A stretch of DNA of 64,000 nucleotides from Lathyrus oleraceus (taxonomy: Eukaryota; Streptophyta; Magnoliopsida; Fabales; Fabaceae), in contig NC_066584.1 in assembly GCF_024323335.1 (NCBI RefSeq), positions 423,255,319 through 423,319,318 on the forward strand, in the 5' to 3' direction. Positions 32,996 to 44,391 of this stretch are shown piece after piece. Below the pieces are notes generated by a model that was not told the origin of the DNA, did not search any database, and saw only the letters and a list, made by a program, of their open reading frames with translations. Each line of letters opens with the position of its first letter. Position 1 is the stretch's first letter. Made by a program: the position numbers and the translations under genes.

Positions 32996-35900
32996 TTATG
33001 CGTAGTATTTTTTGACTATGTCTGCATTCACGGGATGCGGGAAGTCTTCGCCGTCCATTGTAGCTAGTATCATGGCTCCACCAGAGAATACCTTTTTAAC
33101 TACAAATGGCCCTTCGTACGTGGGAATCCATTTGCCTCTGGGATCACCTTGTGGTAGAGTGATGCGCTTGACCACCAAGTCGCCAATTTGATACACCTGT
33201 CTCTTGACTCTTTTGTTAAATGCCTGGGTCATGCGCTTCTGATATATCTGTCCATGACACACAGCCGCAAGTCTCTTCTCATCGATCAAGTTTATCTGGT
33301 CGAGTCGAGTCTGAATCCATTCATCTTCATCTAAGCCCGCCTCTTTCATGATTCGTAGAGAGGGAATCTGAACTTCCACTGGTAAAACGGCTTCCATTCC
33401 GTAGACTAAAGAGAAAGGAGTTGCTCCTGTCGAAGTGCATACTGAAGTGCGATAACCGTGAAGAGCAAACGGTAACATCTCATGCCAGTCTTTGTACGTC
33501 ACCGTCATCTTTTGTATGATCTTCATGATATTCTTATTAGCAGCTTCTACAGCGCCATTCATCTTTGGTCGGTACGGAGAAGAGTTATGGTGCTTTACGT
33601 TGAACTGCGTGCAGAGTTCAGTAATCATCTTGTTGTTCAAATTAGTACCATTGTCAGTAATAATTCTTTCAGGGATACCATACCGACAAATAAGACTATT
33701 CTTGATGAACCGTGCCACCACATTCTTGGTGACAGAAGCAAATGAAGCGGCCTCTACCCACTTTGTAAAGTAATCAATAGCGACAAGGATGAAACGATGC
33801 CCATTAGAAGCAGTAGGTTTAATCTCTCCAATCATATCAATGCCCCACATTGCAAAGGGCCAAGGTGTTGTCAACACGTTCAATGGAGCAGGAGGTGCAT
33901 GTACTTTATCCGCATATATCTGGCACTTGTGACAGGTTCTGGAGTGATGGTGGCAATCAGCTTCCATGGTAGACCAATAATACCCTGATCTCAGAATCTT
34001 CTTGGCCATCGTATGTCCACTAGAATGAGTCCCAAAAATACCGTCGTGCATATCTCCCATAATCTTTTCTGCTTCCTTTTTATCCACACAGCGAAGCAAA
34101 GTTGAGTCATGATTACGTTTGTATAATACTCCATTACTCATAAAGAACTTAGCGGAGAACTTCCTCAGGAATTTTTTGTCATTGATGGATGCCCCTTCAG
34201 GGTATTCCTGAGCTTCTAAATATCTTTTTACTTCGTGGAACCAAGGTTTTTTCCGTACTCCCTCAGTGTTAAGTTCATAACAGTATGCCGGTTCATCTAG
34301 TCGCCCAATGGTGATCCTGGGAGCTTCATTGTCCCATCTGACTCTGAACATAGATGACATGGTAGCTAATGCGTCTGCCAACTGATTCTCTTCTCGTGGG
34401 ATATGTTCGAATGTAATCTCTTCAAAGTATGGGATTAATGTCATCACCCGTTCTCGGTAAGGGATGAGATTCGGATGCTTAGTGTCCCATTCTCCTTTGA
34501 TCTGACTGATTACTAATGCTGAGTCTCCGTACACACTCAAAAACTTGACCCGCCGGTCTATAGCAGCCTTGAGTCCCAAAATACATGCTTCATACTCAGC
34601 CATATTATTGGTACAATGAAAACATAGTCTAGCAGTGAAAGGCGTATGGTAACCCTCGGGAGAAATGATTACCACACCAACACCATTGCCCAACGCATTA
34701 GAAGACCCATCGAAAACCATAGTCCATCGGGATCCTAGTTCGGGTCCTTCATCCGGTCCAGGTTCTTTATAATCAGTAACAAGCATGACATCCTCATCTG
34801 GGAACTCAAAATTCATAGATTGGTAATCATCCACTGCTTGATGAGCCAAATGATCGGCTATCACGCTTCCTTTGATTGCTTTCTGGGTAGTATACTGGAT
34901 GTCGTACTCTGTTAGAATCATCTGCCATCTTGCTATTCTTCCGGAGAGAGCGGGTTTCTCAAATATGTATTTGATAGGATCCATCTTAAAAATCAACAAA
35001 GTGGTATGATTCAACATATACTGTCTTAGTCGGCGAGCAGCCCAGGCCAAAGCACAGCAAGTTCTCTCGAGCAGTGAGTATCTTGTTTCACAGTCGGTAA
35101 ACTTTTTGCTAAGGTAGTATATGGCATACTCTTTTCGACCAGACTCGTCATGTTGCCCCAACACACACCCCATTGAATTTTCTAACACGGTTAAATACAT
35201 AATTAGAGGTCTTCCTTCAACTGGTGGTATCAGGATCGGAGGCTCCTGGAGATACTTCTTGATTTTGTCAAAAGCTTCTTGACATTCGTCATTCCATATC
35301 ATCTCTTGATTCTTCCTCAGTAGTTTGAAGAGGGGTTTGCAGGTAGCAGTCAAATGGGAGATAAATCGGGCAATGTAATTCAAGCGTCCCAAGAAACCTC
35401 TGACTTCTTTATCTGTACTGGGAACTGGCATTTCTTGAATAGCTCTCACCTTGGCCGGGTCAACCTCAATCCCTTTACCACTGACAATAAAGCCCAGGAG
35501 TTTGCCGGACCTTACCCCAAAGGTGCATTTGTTCGGGTTCAATCTCAACTTGTATTTCTTCAACCTCTCGAACAGTTTGTATAAATGATCGAGATGTTCC
35601 TCCTCAGTATGAGATCTGGCTATCATGTCATCCACATATACTTCTATTTCATGATGGATCATATCATGGAACAAAACCACCATAGCACGCTGGTACGTTG
35701 CCCCTGCATTCTTTAAACCAAATGGCATTACTTTATAACAGAACGTGCCCCATTGCGTTACAAACGTAGTTTTCTCCATGTCCTCAGGCGCCATCTTAAT
35801 CTGGTTATAACCTGAGAATCCATCCATGAATGAGAATACCTTGTGTTGAGCGGTGTTATCTACCAGAACATCAATGTGCGGAAGTGGAAAGTCGTCTTTG

Positions 35901-36467
35901 GGACTCGCTTTATTCAAGTCTCGGTAATCTACACACATCCGCACCTTGCCATCCTTCTTCGGCACTGGTACCACATTAGCAACCCATTGAGGATAAGAAG
36001 TAACAGCCAGAAAACCTGCATCAAATTGTTTCATCACCTCGGCTTTGATTTTCTCAGACATTTCAGGACGCATGCGACGAACCTTTTGCTTAACAGGTCG
36101 ACAATCTTCCCTCGTTGGCAGCCGATGTACTACTATATCAGTATCCAGTCCTGGCATGTCCTCATAAGACCAAGCAAAAATCTCTACATAGTCATGCAAC
36201 ATCTGAATCAACCTTCTTTTGACACTATTTTCCAAGCCTGCTCCTATTTTGACTTCTTTCTTGTTTACTTCAGTGCCCAGATTTACAGTCTCAACTGACT
36301 CCTCGTGTGGCTGTATAGTCCTTTCTTCCTGCAGTAACAGTCTGGCAAGTTCTCCAGGTACTTCACAATCTTTCTCACTTCCATCCTCGGCTTGGTAGAT
36401 CGGATTTTCAAAGTCATAATGAACAGTAGTAGAACTATTGTCAACAGGATCCAGTGTGGGTATGGAT
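32996..36467 (-). CDS. Pol exon of B: RT, RNase H, archaeal-type RNase H, integrase
   Basis: The polyprotein reverse-transcribes and integrates the element. The frame has an ATG at 36235 but is open upstream to the predicted splice acceptor, so I extend it to 36467. Numbered from the ATG: RT with catalytic Y-V-D-D at 200-203; Ty3-type RNase H that looks degenerate (CVLGQHD, IADHLAHQ); a second, archaeal-type RNase H with FDGSS (D509), NMAEYEA and YGDSALV, typical of Tat-lineage elements; integrase finger (H-x-H, C-H-K-C), core with W-G-I-D (D800), T-D-N-G and N-G-A-V-E, and a GPF-type tail. No stop or shift interrupts its 1,156 codons. The integrase stop is followed at once by a hairpin cluster. 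Confidence 0.92.
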
Positions 36468-36712
36468 CTGCAATTCGTTACGTGAGTGTGTGTAAGAAAA
36501 CATAGCTCATTTGGAAGATGACAAAAAAGATAAAGAGCGCAATATTTGAATGCAAAAAGTCCATTGATTTATTGAATATGAATATGCTTATGAAGATGAC
36601 AAAACCCTTAACAAATTAGCTATTGTGCCCCGGGCATAGACACAACGCTTGAAGAAGTTCAATTGTAAAAAAAACAAAAATTTGCAACACTAAAATAAAC
36701 AATAACAATTAC
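36468..36712 (-). other. Predicted 245-nt intron between gag-pro and pol of B
   Basis: On the minus strand the donor GA|GTAATT overlaps the gag-pro stop codon (36709-36711) and the acceptor is TTGCAG|A at 36468. Removing 36712-36468 leaves the frame open from gag-pro into pol: two donor bases plus one acceptor base make a sense codon and the following 77 codons contain no stop. Ogre in pea is known to be partially spliced at this place. The exact sites are my inference. Confidence 0.65.
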
Positions 36713-39700
36713 TCCTGACTAAAGGAAATCGGGATAGTGTCTTCAGCCTTCCAATTATTGAGTCCGTCACCAATTGTTGGGAAAATCCAGCTATCCAGGT
36801 CGCAATCGCTGTCAGCATCTTCTACAGCATTAATTTGACTCTTGTCAGAGCTGAACCCCAGGCCAAATTTGTCAGACTTGTACGGTACGTCGATCAATTG
36901 ACCCCAGCTAGTACGACCACCATCTTCAACCACGGCTTGAGCGTCCTTCAGAGAAATCATAGCAGGAGGAGCACGAATAACCTTGGGTACACAGGGAGTT
37001 GGCTTAAGGACAGGATTGGTCGGAGGAACTACTTCAAATGACTGAGTCGGAGTCTCAAAGAATTCACCATCCATCTCGACGTATCTGAAGGTATGCACAC
37101 TACTGACAATATACTCTTCTTCCCCACACACAGTGACAATCTTGCCCTTTGTGGGATACCTTAACTTTTGATGGAGAGACGAGGCTACAGCGCCTGACCC
37201 ATGGATCCAAGGGCGTCCCAGTAAGCAGGAATAGGCAGGACGAATGTTCATTACATGGAAGGTGGTATTGAAGACTTGAGGTCCTATCTTGATAGGGAGG
37301 ACTACTTCGCCATGGACAACACTTTTCGCACCATCGTAAGCACGTACCACAATGTCACTAGGTTTCAGTTCGATGCTTTTACAGTCCAGCTTATCCAGCA
37401 CAGCTGTTGGCAGCACATTCAAGGAAGAGCCATTATCGATCAACACATGAGACAAAGTGATTCCCCTACACTCAATGGAGATATGCAGGGCTTTATTGTG
37501 ATTCTTTCCTGCTGGTGTCAGATCAGCATCGGAAAAGCCTAGGCCATTGTCAACAGCCAAGTGAGCAACATAATTTTCGAACTGATCGACAGATGTTTCC
37601 TGAGGCACATGAGCAGCCTTCAAGAATTTTATCAATGCATTGGCATGAGATTCAGAAGATAACAGCAAGGATAACATCGAGATCTTAGACGGGGTATGCC
37701 CCAACTGTTCTACCACATCGAAATCACTCTTGCGGATGATTTTCAGCACTTCTTCCATTTCCTGTTTGGCAACATCTTCGGGAGTAGCTTCGACCGATGT
37801 CTCTGACTGAGAAGGATTGACTGGTTCCTTTCCTCGAGTTTCAAGGACAGGAGGTGAGATTTCTGGAGAGAAGATCCTTCTGCTTCGAGTAATTTTACTA
37901 GTCCCAACAATGCCACTAGCAGCATTATCCACTTGCTTCACGCCATGGACGTAAACATCACCGCCATAATTCCACGGAATAGCTTTGCTTGAGGAATACG
38001 GGATCGGGCCAGGTGCAGTGATGATTAGGGGAGCAACCCTGGGCTCAGCGGTAATCTTTACAGGCGCCCTGGTAGCGGTAATCTTCACTGGAACTTTGGA
38101 CCTAGCAATCACAGATATTTCTTCAATAGGGTTTTCCGCCTTAGGAATCCTTTCGAAGAGAACTGTACGATCGTCCATCAGCCGTTGAATACCATTCTTC
38201 AATTTCAAACAGTCCTCGGGTCGGAGTATGCAGAGATTGCAATCTTCAGCACAACCTGGAAATAAACCAGCTTGCAATAAATTTCTCTTTATGATCGGGA
38301 GAGGAGATGTTAAGTCCGCCATATTGGAAATGTGAGAATCGTCATCCATAGCATTAACAGTCTTGTCATGGTTAGGCATAGGAGCAGTGATGACATTAAG
38401 AGTCTCCGGAGGCTCAAACTCAATTTCTCCAGCTTCGATCATATCCTGAATCTTATTCTTCAATGACCAGCAATCGTTTGTATCATGCCCGGGGCTATCG
38501 GAGTGATATGCACACCTGGCATTAGGGTTATAACGAGAAGAAGTAGTGTTGGGATTCGTAGGAGGATCTCTGAGGGTGATCAAATTTGCCTTTAGCATTC
38601 CCTGCAGTGCCTGTGCCAAGGTCATATTGATCCTGGTGAACTGCCTTCTTGGCCTGTCTTGTTTGGGCTGGAAGTTTTGAGATGGTGGTGCTGCAATCGT
38701 ATCTGCTCCAATGTCGTGGTCACGGTTTTTCTTGTTACGACCCTTTTGACCGTACACAGCATTTGATTCGTTCCTCCCCTGATAGGACCTTTTGGTGCTT
38801 GCAGAGGTAGCTGCCTGTATCTTTCCACTTCGGATGCCGCTTTCAACACGTTCACCTGTTAATATAAGTTCAGTGAAACCTGATGAAGAACTTCCCAGTA
38901 GATGGCTGTAGAATGGGCCGGTCAGTGTGCCCATGAACATGTCCACCAATTCTCTGTCAGTCATAGGGGGTTTGACTCTGCCAGCCAAATCTCTCCACTT
39001 TTGAGCATATTCTTTAAAGCTTTCTTTAGATCCCATAGTCATATTCTGCAACTGTAGCCGGGTAGGTGCTAGTTCAGAGTTATACTGGTACTGTTTATAG
39101 AAAGCTGTTGCTAAATCAGTCCAGGTGCGGATGTCAGAGCTCTCGAGCTGATAATACCATTCCAACTGTGTGCCAGATAGGCTCTCTTGGAAGAAATGGA
39201 TCCATAGCTTCCTGTCAGTGGTATGCGGCTGAATCTTTCTCACATAAGCTCTCAGATGCATCTGAGGACAAGACGCACCATCGTACTTAGTGAAAGTGGG
39301 GATTTTGAATTTGCGAGGAATGGTCACATCGGAGACCAGACCCAAACTTTCGAAATCCAGACCGGGCGCCTTCTGACCCTCCATAGCTAGCATACGTTCT
39401 TCCAGCAACTTGTACTTATCATCTCTTGGAGAGTACTGTTCATTTTCATAATCTTCATCGTCATCCTCAGGGTTGGAGAAATCAGCATTCTCTTCCTCTG
39501 AATCATTCTCCGCCCCCTCTTCTGGACCATTCGGGATTCCAAACTTGACTGTTACGGCCTGTCCTTTACGCCTTCTTCCCGGGTTAATGAAACTCACAGC
39601 TTTCTTGTCTTTCTTCTTTTCGAGCAAAAGAGCCTTCAGTTCCTCCTGCCCCTTGGATAAGCTTAGCATCATCTCCTGGAATTGAGCATTCTGAGTCTGG

Positions 39701-39729
39701 AGATCCTTGACAGTTTGTTCGAGATCCAT
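36709..39729 (-). CDS. Gag-protease of B
   Basis: 1,006 codons, uninterrupted. Residues ~1-45 are a coiled coil (MDLEQTVKDLQTQ start). An acidic linker (~70-105) follows. The capsid region runs ~130-290 (FKIPTFTKYDG, WYYQLE, FKEYAQKWRDLAGRV). A single CHHC knuckle (C-x2-H-x5-H-x4-C) begins at C406. The protease motif I-D-N-G-S-S is at ~764-769, with D-N-G-S where element A has D-T-G-S; the C-terminal part has ILGRPWIH-like 'LLGRPWIHG'. Unspliced RNA would give Gag-Pro; spliced RNA would fuse pol. It forms particles and processes the polyprotein. The start is supported by its match to the Gag start of A. Confidence 0.92.
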   Translation of the reverse strand: MDLEQTVKDLQTQNAQFQEMMLSLSKGQEELKALLLEKKKDKKAVSFINPGRRRKGQAVTVKFGIPNGPEEGAENDSEEENADFSNPEDDDEDYENEQYSPRDDKYKLLEERMLAMEGQKAPGLDFESLGLVSDVTIPRKFKIPTFTKYDGASCPQMHLRAYVRKIQPHTTDRKLWIHFFQESLSGTQLEWYYQLESSDIRTWTDLATAFYKQYQYNSELAPTRLQLQNMTMGSKESFKEYAQKWRDLAGRVKPPMTDRELVDMFMGTLTGPFYSHLLGSSSSGFTELILTGERVESGIRSGKIQAATSASTKRSYQGRNESNAVYGQKGRNKKNRDHDIGADTIAAPPSQNFQPKQDRPRRQFTRINMTLAQALQGMLKANLITLRDPPTNPNTTSSRYNPNARCAYHSDSPGHDTNDCWSLKNKIQDMIEAGEIEFEPPETLNVITAPMPNHDKTVNAMDDDSHISNMADLTSPLPIIKRNLLQAGLFPGCAEDCNLCILRPEDCLKLKNGIQRLMDDRTVLFERIPKAENPIEEISVIARSKVPVKITATRAPVKITAEPRVAPLIITAPGPIPYSSSKAIPWNYGGDVYVHGVKQVDNAASGIVGTSKITRSRRIFSPEISPPVLETRGKEPVNPSQSETSVEATPEDVAKQEMEEVLKIIRKSDFDVVEQLGHTPSKISMLSLLLSSESHANALIKFLKAAHVPQETSVDQFENYVAHLAVDNGLGFSDADLTPAGKNHNKALHISIECRGITLSHVLIDNGSSLNVLPTAVLDKLDCKSIELKPSDIVVRAYDGAKSVVHGEVVLPIKIGPQVFNTTFHVMNIRPAYSCLLGRPWIHGSGAVASSLHQKLRYPTKGKIVTVCGEEEYIVSSVHTFRYVEMDGEFFETPTQSFEVVPPTNPVLKPTPCVPKVIRAPPAMISLKDAQAVVEDGGRTSWGQLIDVPYKSDKFGLGFSSDKSQINAVEDADSDCDLDSWIFPTIGDGLNNWKAEDTIPISFSQE

Positions 39730-39940
39730 TTTTCTGTTTGCAATGAAGACCGTGAGAACATTGAACTTGTAGAATACCTGTTATGCAGTGTTATGTTATG
39801 CTATGCAATGTATGAAATGTTTTCAAGGACTTTTGGAATTTAACTTTGCGTAAATCACCAACGAGAGAGAAATGTTTATTGCTAATTTCTTTGATTAATG
39901 TTCATTACAAAAGGAATAATAATAAAAATACAATGAAAGC

Positions 39941-41269
39941 TCAAGTCTCCCAGGGGCGGCTTCTTTTTGGGCGAAGGTACGCATTGAGTCTTCGTTCCTC
40001 ATTAAGCTGACTGGTAAGTTCTAACACTTTCTTCCTTTCTGCGATGAACTGAGTCTCGAAGGTATCCCTTTCTTCTCTCAACTGGATCCAGGATCTCTTT
40101 AGTTCCTCAACATTGGTAGGCATATCTGGATAAGGAATGATCTGAGGAGCACCTCCTTCAGCTTCAGGTTCGACAATCTGAGGTCCGATTGCAAGATATG
40201 GCATGACAAGTTCACGAGCTCTGGCGCGTACCCATCTGAGATAAGGTTCCATAGGAATAGAATTTTTCTATCCTAACGTACCTCTCTTCACCATGCCCCA
40301 AGCTCGTACAAATCTTTGACGGAGGCCTTGGGAATCGTTGTCATAGTCGAACACAATGCCTTCGATGATCATTTCATGTGGACTATCTCTTCGAGCATAA
40401 CCAAACTGTCGCAGAGCTAAAGCAGGATTATAAGTAATACCTCCTCTTATTCCTAGGAGTGGTACATTAGGGAACTCGCCACAATGGTCAATGATGGTAA
40501 CATTTTCCTTGAACTGAGGACACCAACAGATGTCTGGGTGGGAGAGCGACATTATCCTTTGAGACCATTTCAAATTCTGCTCGTTCTTCAAGACTGATTG
40601 AGGAAGGTGCGAAATAAACCACCTAGACAACAAAGGTATGCAGCACATGAGAGTCCCTTGCTTCTTCATGGTACGAGTGTGGAGGGAATGCAAAATGTCT
40701 CCCAACAAGGTAGGTACAGGGTTATGAGTGAGAAATATCTTAATAGCATTCATGTCTATGAATTGGTCTGGATTAGGGAATAACACCAAGCCATAGATTA
40801 GCAATGCCAGGATGTCTTCGAAAGCACGGACATTCATAACTTTTAAGAATTCTCGGGCCTTATTTGTCATGAATTTGGCAAGTAAACCCTTAACTCCACT
40901 CCTTGTTACCCAATTAGCTTCAATGTCGGACTTCGTCATGTGTAAAGCTGCGACAACTTCTTCAGACTTCGGAACCTTTTCTAAACCACTGAACGGTAGT
41001 TGATCAAGGATAGGTATCCCAAGCAGTCTGGAGAATTCTTCCAATGTGGGTACCAACTGATAATCTGGGAACGTGAAGCAATGATGTTTAGGGTCGAAGA
41101 ACTGGAATAAAACTCTCATCATATCTTCTTTGAACCCAGTGGTAACTAAATTGAGAAGAGAACCATGTCTCTTGATGAACTGCGCATGATCGGAAAGTTC
41201 TGACACTAAGTTCTTGAGTTGAGGAGAGATTGCTACAAGATTAATCCGGATGGTCTTCCTGGGAGCCAT
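39941..41269 (-). pseudogene. Ogre ORF1 of B, with one in-frame TAG
   Basis: The frame starts MAPRKTIRIN at 41269, runs 333 codons, meets TAG at 40270-40268, then continues in the same frame to 39941 (stop), another 108 codons. Alignment with ORF1 of A puts the TAG where A has a lysine codon (G-K-K-N in A, G-*-K-N in B), so one AAG-to-TAG change explains it. The N-terminal part shares CFTFPD, GVKGLLAKF, LVLFPN and FLTHNPVP with A; the C-terminal part is a short coiled coil (EELKRSWIQLREERD). The role of ORF1 is unknown; readthrough or helper copies could supply it. Confidence 0.8.
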
Positions 41270-41329
41270 AGCCTTACAAAACAGAGCAAAGTTAAATCCC
41301 TAAGTCCTTGAAATGGTTAGTACAATGTT

Positions 41330-41425
41330 ATGATGTCATGACGTTATGATGTTAAGATGTTAAGATGTTATGATGTTAAGATGTTAAGATGTTATGATGT
41401 TATGATGTTATGATGTTATGAGGTT
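41330..41425. repeat. 8-bp minisatellite in B leader
   Basis: About a dozen copies of 'atgttaag'/'atgttatg' in tandem, between the primer site and ORF1. The rest of the leader (41426-42030) has no recognisable gene. Confidence 0.9.
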
Positions 41426-42030
41426 AAATAAATAACAAGCACAAGCAAGTCACACAACCATCATTCCTAGGTTTTAAGGCTTGCATGAGTTCCATAGGTA
41501 AGTACCCTCCCCACTGAAGTTTAGTTGGTTCAACCTGTCCTAGAATAGTAACCGGGTTCTAGAAGGATCTCCAATCATTGACCTTCCTTTAAGTCCACTT
41601 CAGTGCAACACCAAGTGGTTGACCGAAGCTTCCCTAAAGTCCAATCTCAAAGAGTGTAGTATCGAGTCTCAACCAACCCCAGTCGGAACCGAAGTCAGTT
41701 ATCTCACTACTTTCTAATGGCCAGGATGAGTCAATTAGGGTTCTAAAGGTCTGGTTAATGCTTTAATGACACCACGCGGAAGCCAAATTTTTCCTCAAGT
41801 GAACATGAGGAACATCAGGACATCCAAAGTGTCACATTAACCGTAGCCATCATTTTAACCATTCCAGTATACGCCGGATAGTCGCGATGATCTATTGCTA
41901 CTTACCTAAGGTACACTAGATCCGGGTGTAGGATCTTTCACTCAAAAATACCCAAGCAATCCCTTAAAAGTAAATCAGACAATTTGAAATAAGTGATCTT
42001 GTTTTTAAGGTAACCTCTCTTTTTAAAGTG

Positions 42031-42048
42031 TCCCCAGCAGAGTCGCCA
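42031..42048 (-). promoter_or_regulatory. Primer-binding site of B (tRNA-Arg type)
   Basis: On the minus strand TGGCGACTCTGCTGGGGA, 4 nt inside the 5' LTR. It is identical to the site of D and one base from that of A. Confidence 0.88.
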
Positions 42049-42052
42049 GTTC

Positions 42053-44386
42053 TGTCATACGGTGAACTGACTTGGGATATTTTGCTTTTTATCGCAATGT
42101 CGCGGATAGCAAGAGTCGCCACCGACTTTTCTTTTATCCAATAAGGAAAGGTGGAAAAGAACAGGAAAGACCTCAATAGATTTTGGGTTCGGGAGGTACA
42201 TTATACAAAGGGAAGGTATTAGCACCCTTTGTATCCATGGTTATCCATGGGCTCTTAATTGCTGGATCACTTATATTTTTGTCTGAAAAGCGTTGGTGAA
42301 TTGTTTAAAAATGTTTCGAAAAGAGAGTTTAACTTTGTAATGATTCTCGTATGAATGTATACAAAGTATTTATCTCGTTTGATTTTGAAAAACAGTTTAG
42401 AAAAATATAACTTGGTAATGATTCTAGTATGAATGTATACCAAGTGGTGATTTTCTAGGATTCGTAAAGTGTAAAGTGTGAGGGGTGGAAAATGTTTTAG
42501 GTTATGATCCAGTAATTGAGAGTTATACCTTCCTGAGGTCGTTATGGGCATTTCCTATCCTTCTGAGGGTAAAACTGTCCTTACTATTGAGAAGTAAGTA
42601 GTTTTATCCTTTGGATGCAAAAGGGTCATCGTAGGGTCATCGATAGGTCATTGAAGGCAACAGTTGTAAGGATACCTTAGCATTCGAAGGGACGATCATC
42701 ATTTAACCGTAGGCTACACCGAAGGGTCATCGAGGGGCAAAATCATTCGAGGGCAACATCCGAGGGACTATGGTTTATGTTATGATGATTTAATCGAAGG
42801 GTCTTTGCTAAGTGTATCCCCACGTTCGCGGGACATGACCGTAATACCGTAATACCGTAAGGCAACAAAGAGAGGTCCAAGGTCACATATTCAAAGGCCA
42901 TGTTTTACAATTAAGTATTTAAGATGAATTTCCACATTAAAATTAATTAGGCAATTAGGATGAATCTCCCCATTAAAATTAATTAGTTCGGAATCCATCT
43001 CCATAAGGGTATCCCTCAAATAAAGTGGAATACCTAGCAAGCCACCTTCTTCGGGAGTATGTGAGCCCTTACAAAATTCCGCAAACAGGTCAGAATACCA
43101 AGTGGGGTGCAATCAAGAGTTGCACCAAAGCAGTAATAGTATCAGGTAAACAAAGCATGGTTATAATAAAACAGGTCAGAAGGGCAAAGATCAAAACAGA
43201 ACGAAAAACAGCGGCATCCGCTACAACAATTCAAGGTATCCAGGCATACTTAAGTCTACATGCAGAACCTCAAATATATTTATGAATTCAATTATGGTAT
43301 CACACGAAACATAAAGCGGCGATAGTAACGCAAACCTGTTTGCAATTGAATTGCAACCTTGAATTGGCACTCTTAGGGTTGATGCCGGATTGAGTTGGGC
43401 GGAGCCGCCGGCTTTTCCTTCAGGGTTTCCTTTAGGGTTACCCGGAGTAAGTTAAACAGTAGTCCTGAACACTCCACCACAAGCCGGTAGGATTTGTTTT
43501 TGGATTTTTCAATTAAACAACAAATTAAAACGAAGGAAATAAACTAGATCCTAACGTAAGGTTAGATTCGGTAAAAAGGTACACAATAGTTTCCGTTGTA
43601 GAAACTATTGTGCGAAAAGAATTAACCAAATGCTAAAAAGGAAATGGGAAATTGCAAGGGAAGTAGGGTAGAACTCGTAATAAACAATGCCTAAGCTGCT
43701 GGAAAAGAAACTATGCAAAAGCGAAAACGGCAAAAGGGAAAAAATGTGGAAAAGCCCCCCCACTTTAGGTTTTCTTGTGGCTATTTATATTGGTACCATT
43801 AAGTAACTACTTGCTGCCAAGAGGTCTTCAACGTGGCTAATTTCATGGCGTGGATATAGGGCCCAACACTCCTCAACGTCTCTTCAAGTCTCTGAGGCGT
43901 TACTTGCGCCCAAAAAGTAGGGGAGTGGTGTGACGCTCGTCACACCATGTGTGACGTCCGTCACAAGGCTGTTTTGCGTGACGCTCGTCACGCCCTCTGT
44001 GACGTCCGTCACAAGCACAGCATTTGTGTCTTGCGCTTTGGGCTGGGCTTTGCTATTTGGTTCGCTTTCTCTCCTTTTTGCACCTCTTTTCCTCCATTTT
44101 TACTTGTGCTTCCAAATAAGCCACCTGAGACAAATAGGAAGAAAATACCGCGTAATATCTAACAACATAAAGTGAACTGAAATAAATAATGATAAAATTT
44201 AATTGAATTAAGTCCTAAAATATGATATAACTTCATGTTATCACTAGGCGAGCGTGTAGCGAACAGGCCAGTTTGGGTCATTCGTGAGCTGGGCCTTCGT
44301 TCCTTTAAGATCAGTGTCATAAAAATGAGTCGGAGTGCCCTGAAAAATGTCTTGAAATATTAATGGGCAAATTTTGGGGTATGACA
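42053..44386 (-). repeat. 5' LTR of B
   Basis: Same length as the 3' LTR (2,334 bp). Differences noted: one base near 42563, one near 42831, one near 43307 and two within the TGACG cluster (near 43969 and 43977). Confidence 0.95.
43782..44013 (-). promoter_or_regulatory. 5' LTR promoter of B: TATA box plus TGACG dyads
   Basis: TATAAATA on the minus strand (43789-43782) with four TGACG inverted pairs upstream (43928-44013). This copy would drive the element RNA. TGA-bZIP control, typical of stress or salicylate response, is inferred from the motif only. Confidence 0.6.
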
Positions 44387-44391
44387 CCAGG

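Larger units (their letters stand above)
28514..44386 (-). mobile_element. Young Ogre-type element 'B', apparently near-intact
   Basis: It is 15,873 bp long, with the target duplication CCAGG at 28509-28513 and 44387-44391. Both LTRs are 2,334 bp, start TGTCATACGG, end GGGGTATGACA and differ at about five positions by eye. Order on the minus strand: LTR, primer site, ORF1, gag-protease, intron, RT-RNase H-archaeal-type RNase H-integrase, 3' UTR array, polypurine tract, LTR. This is the Ogre plan, although shorter than the >20-kb pea elements described. The only coding defect I see is a TAG in ORF1. Confidence 0.95.
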
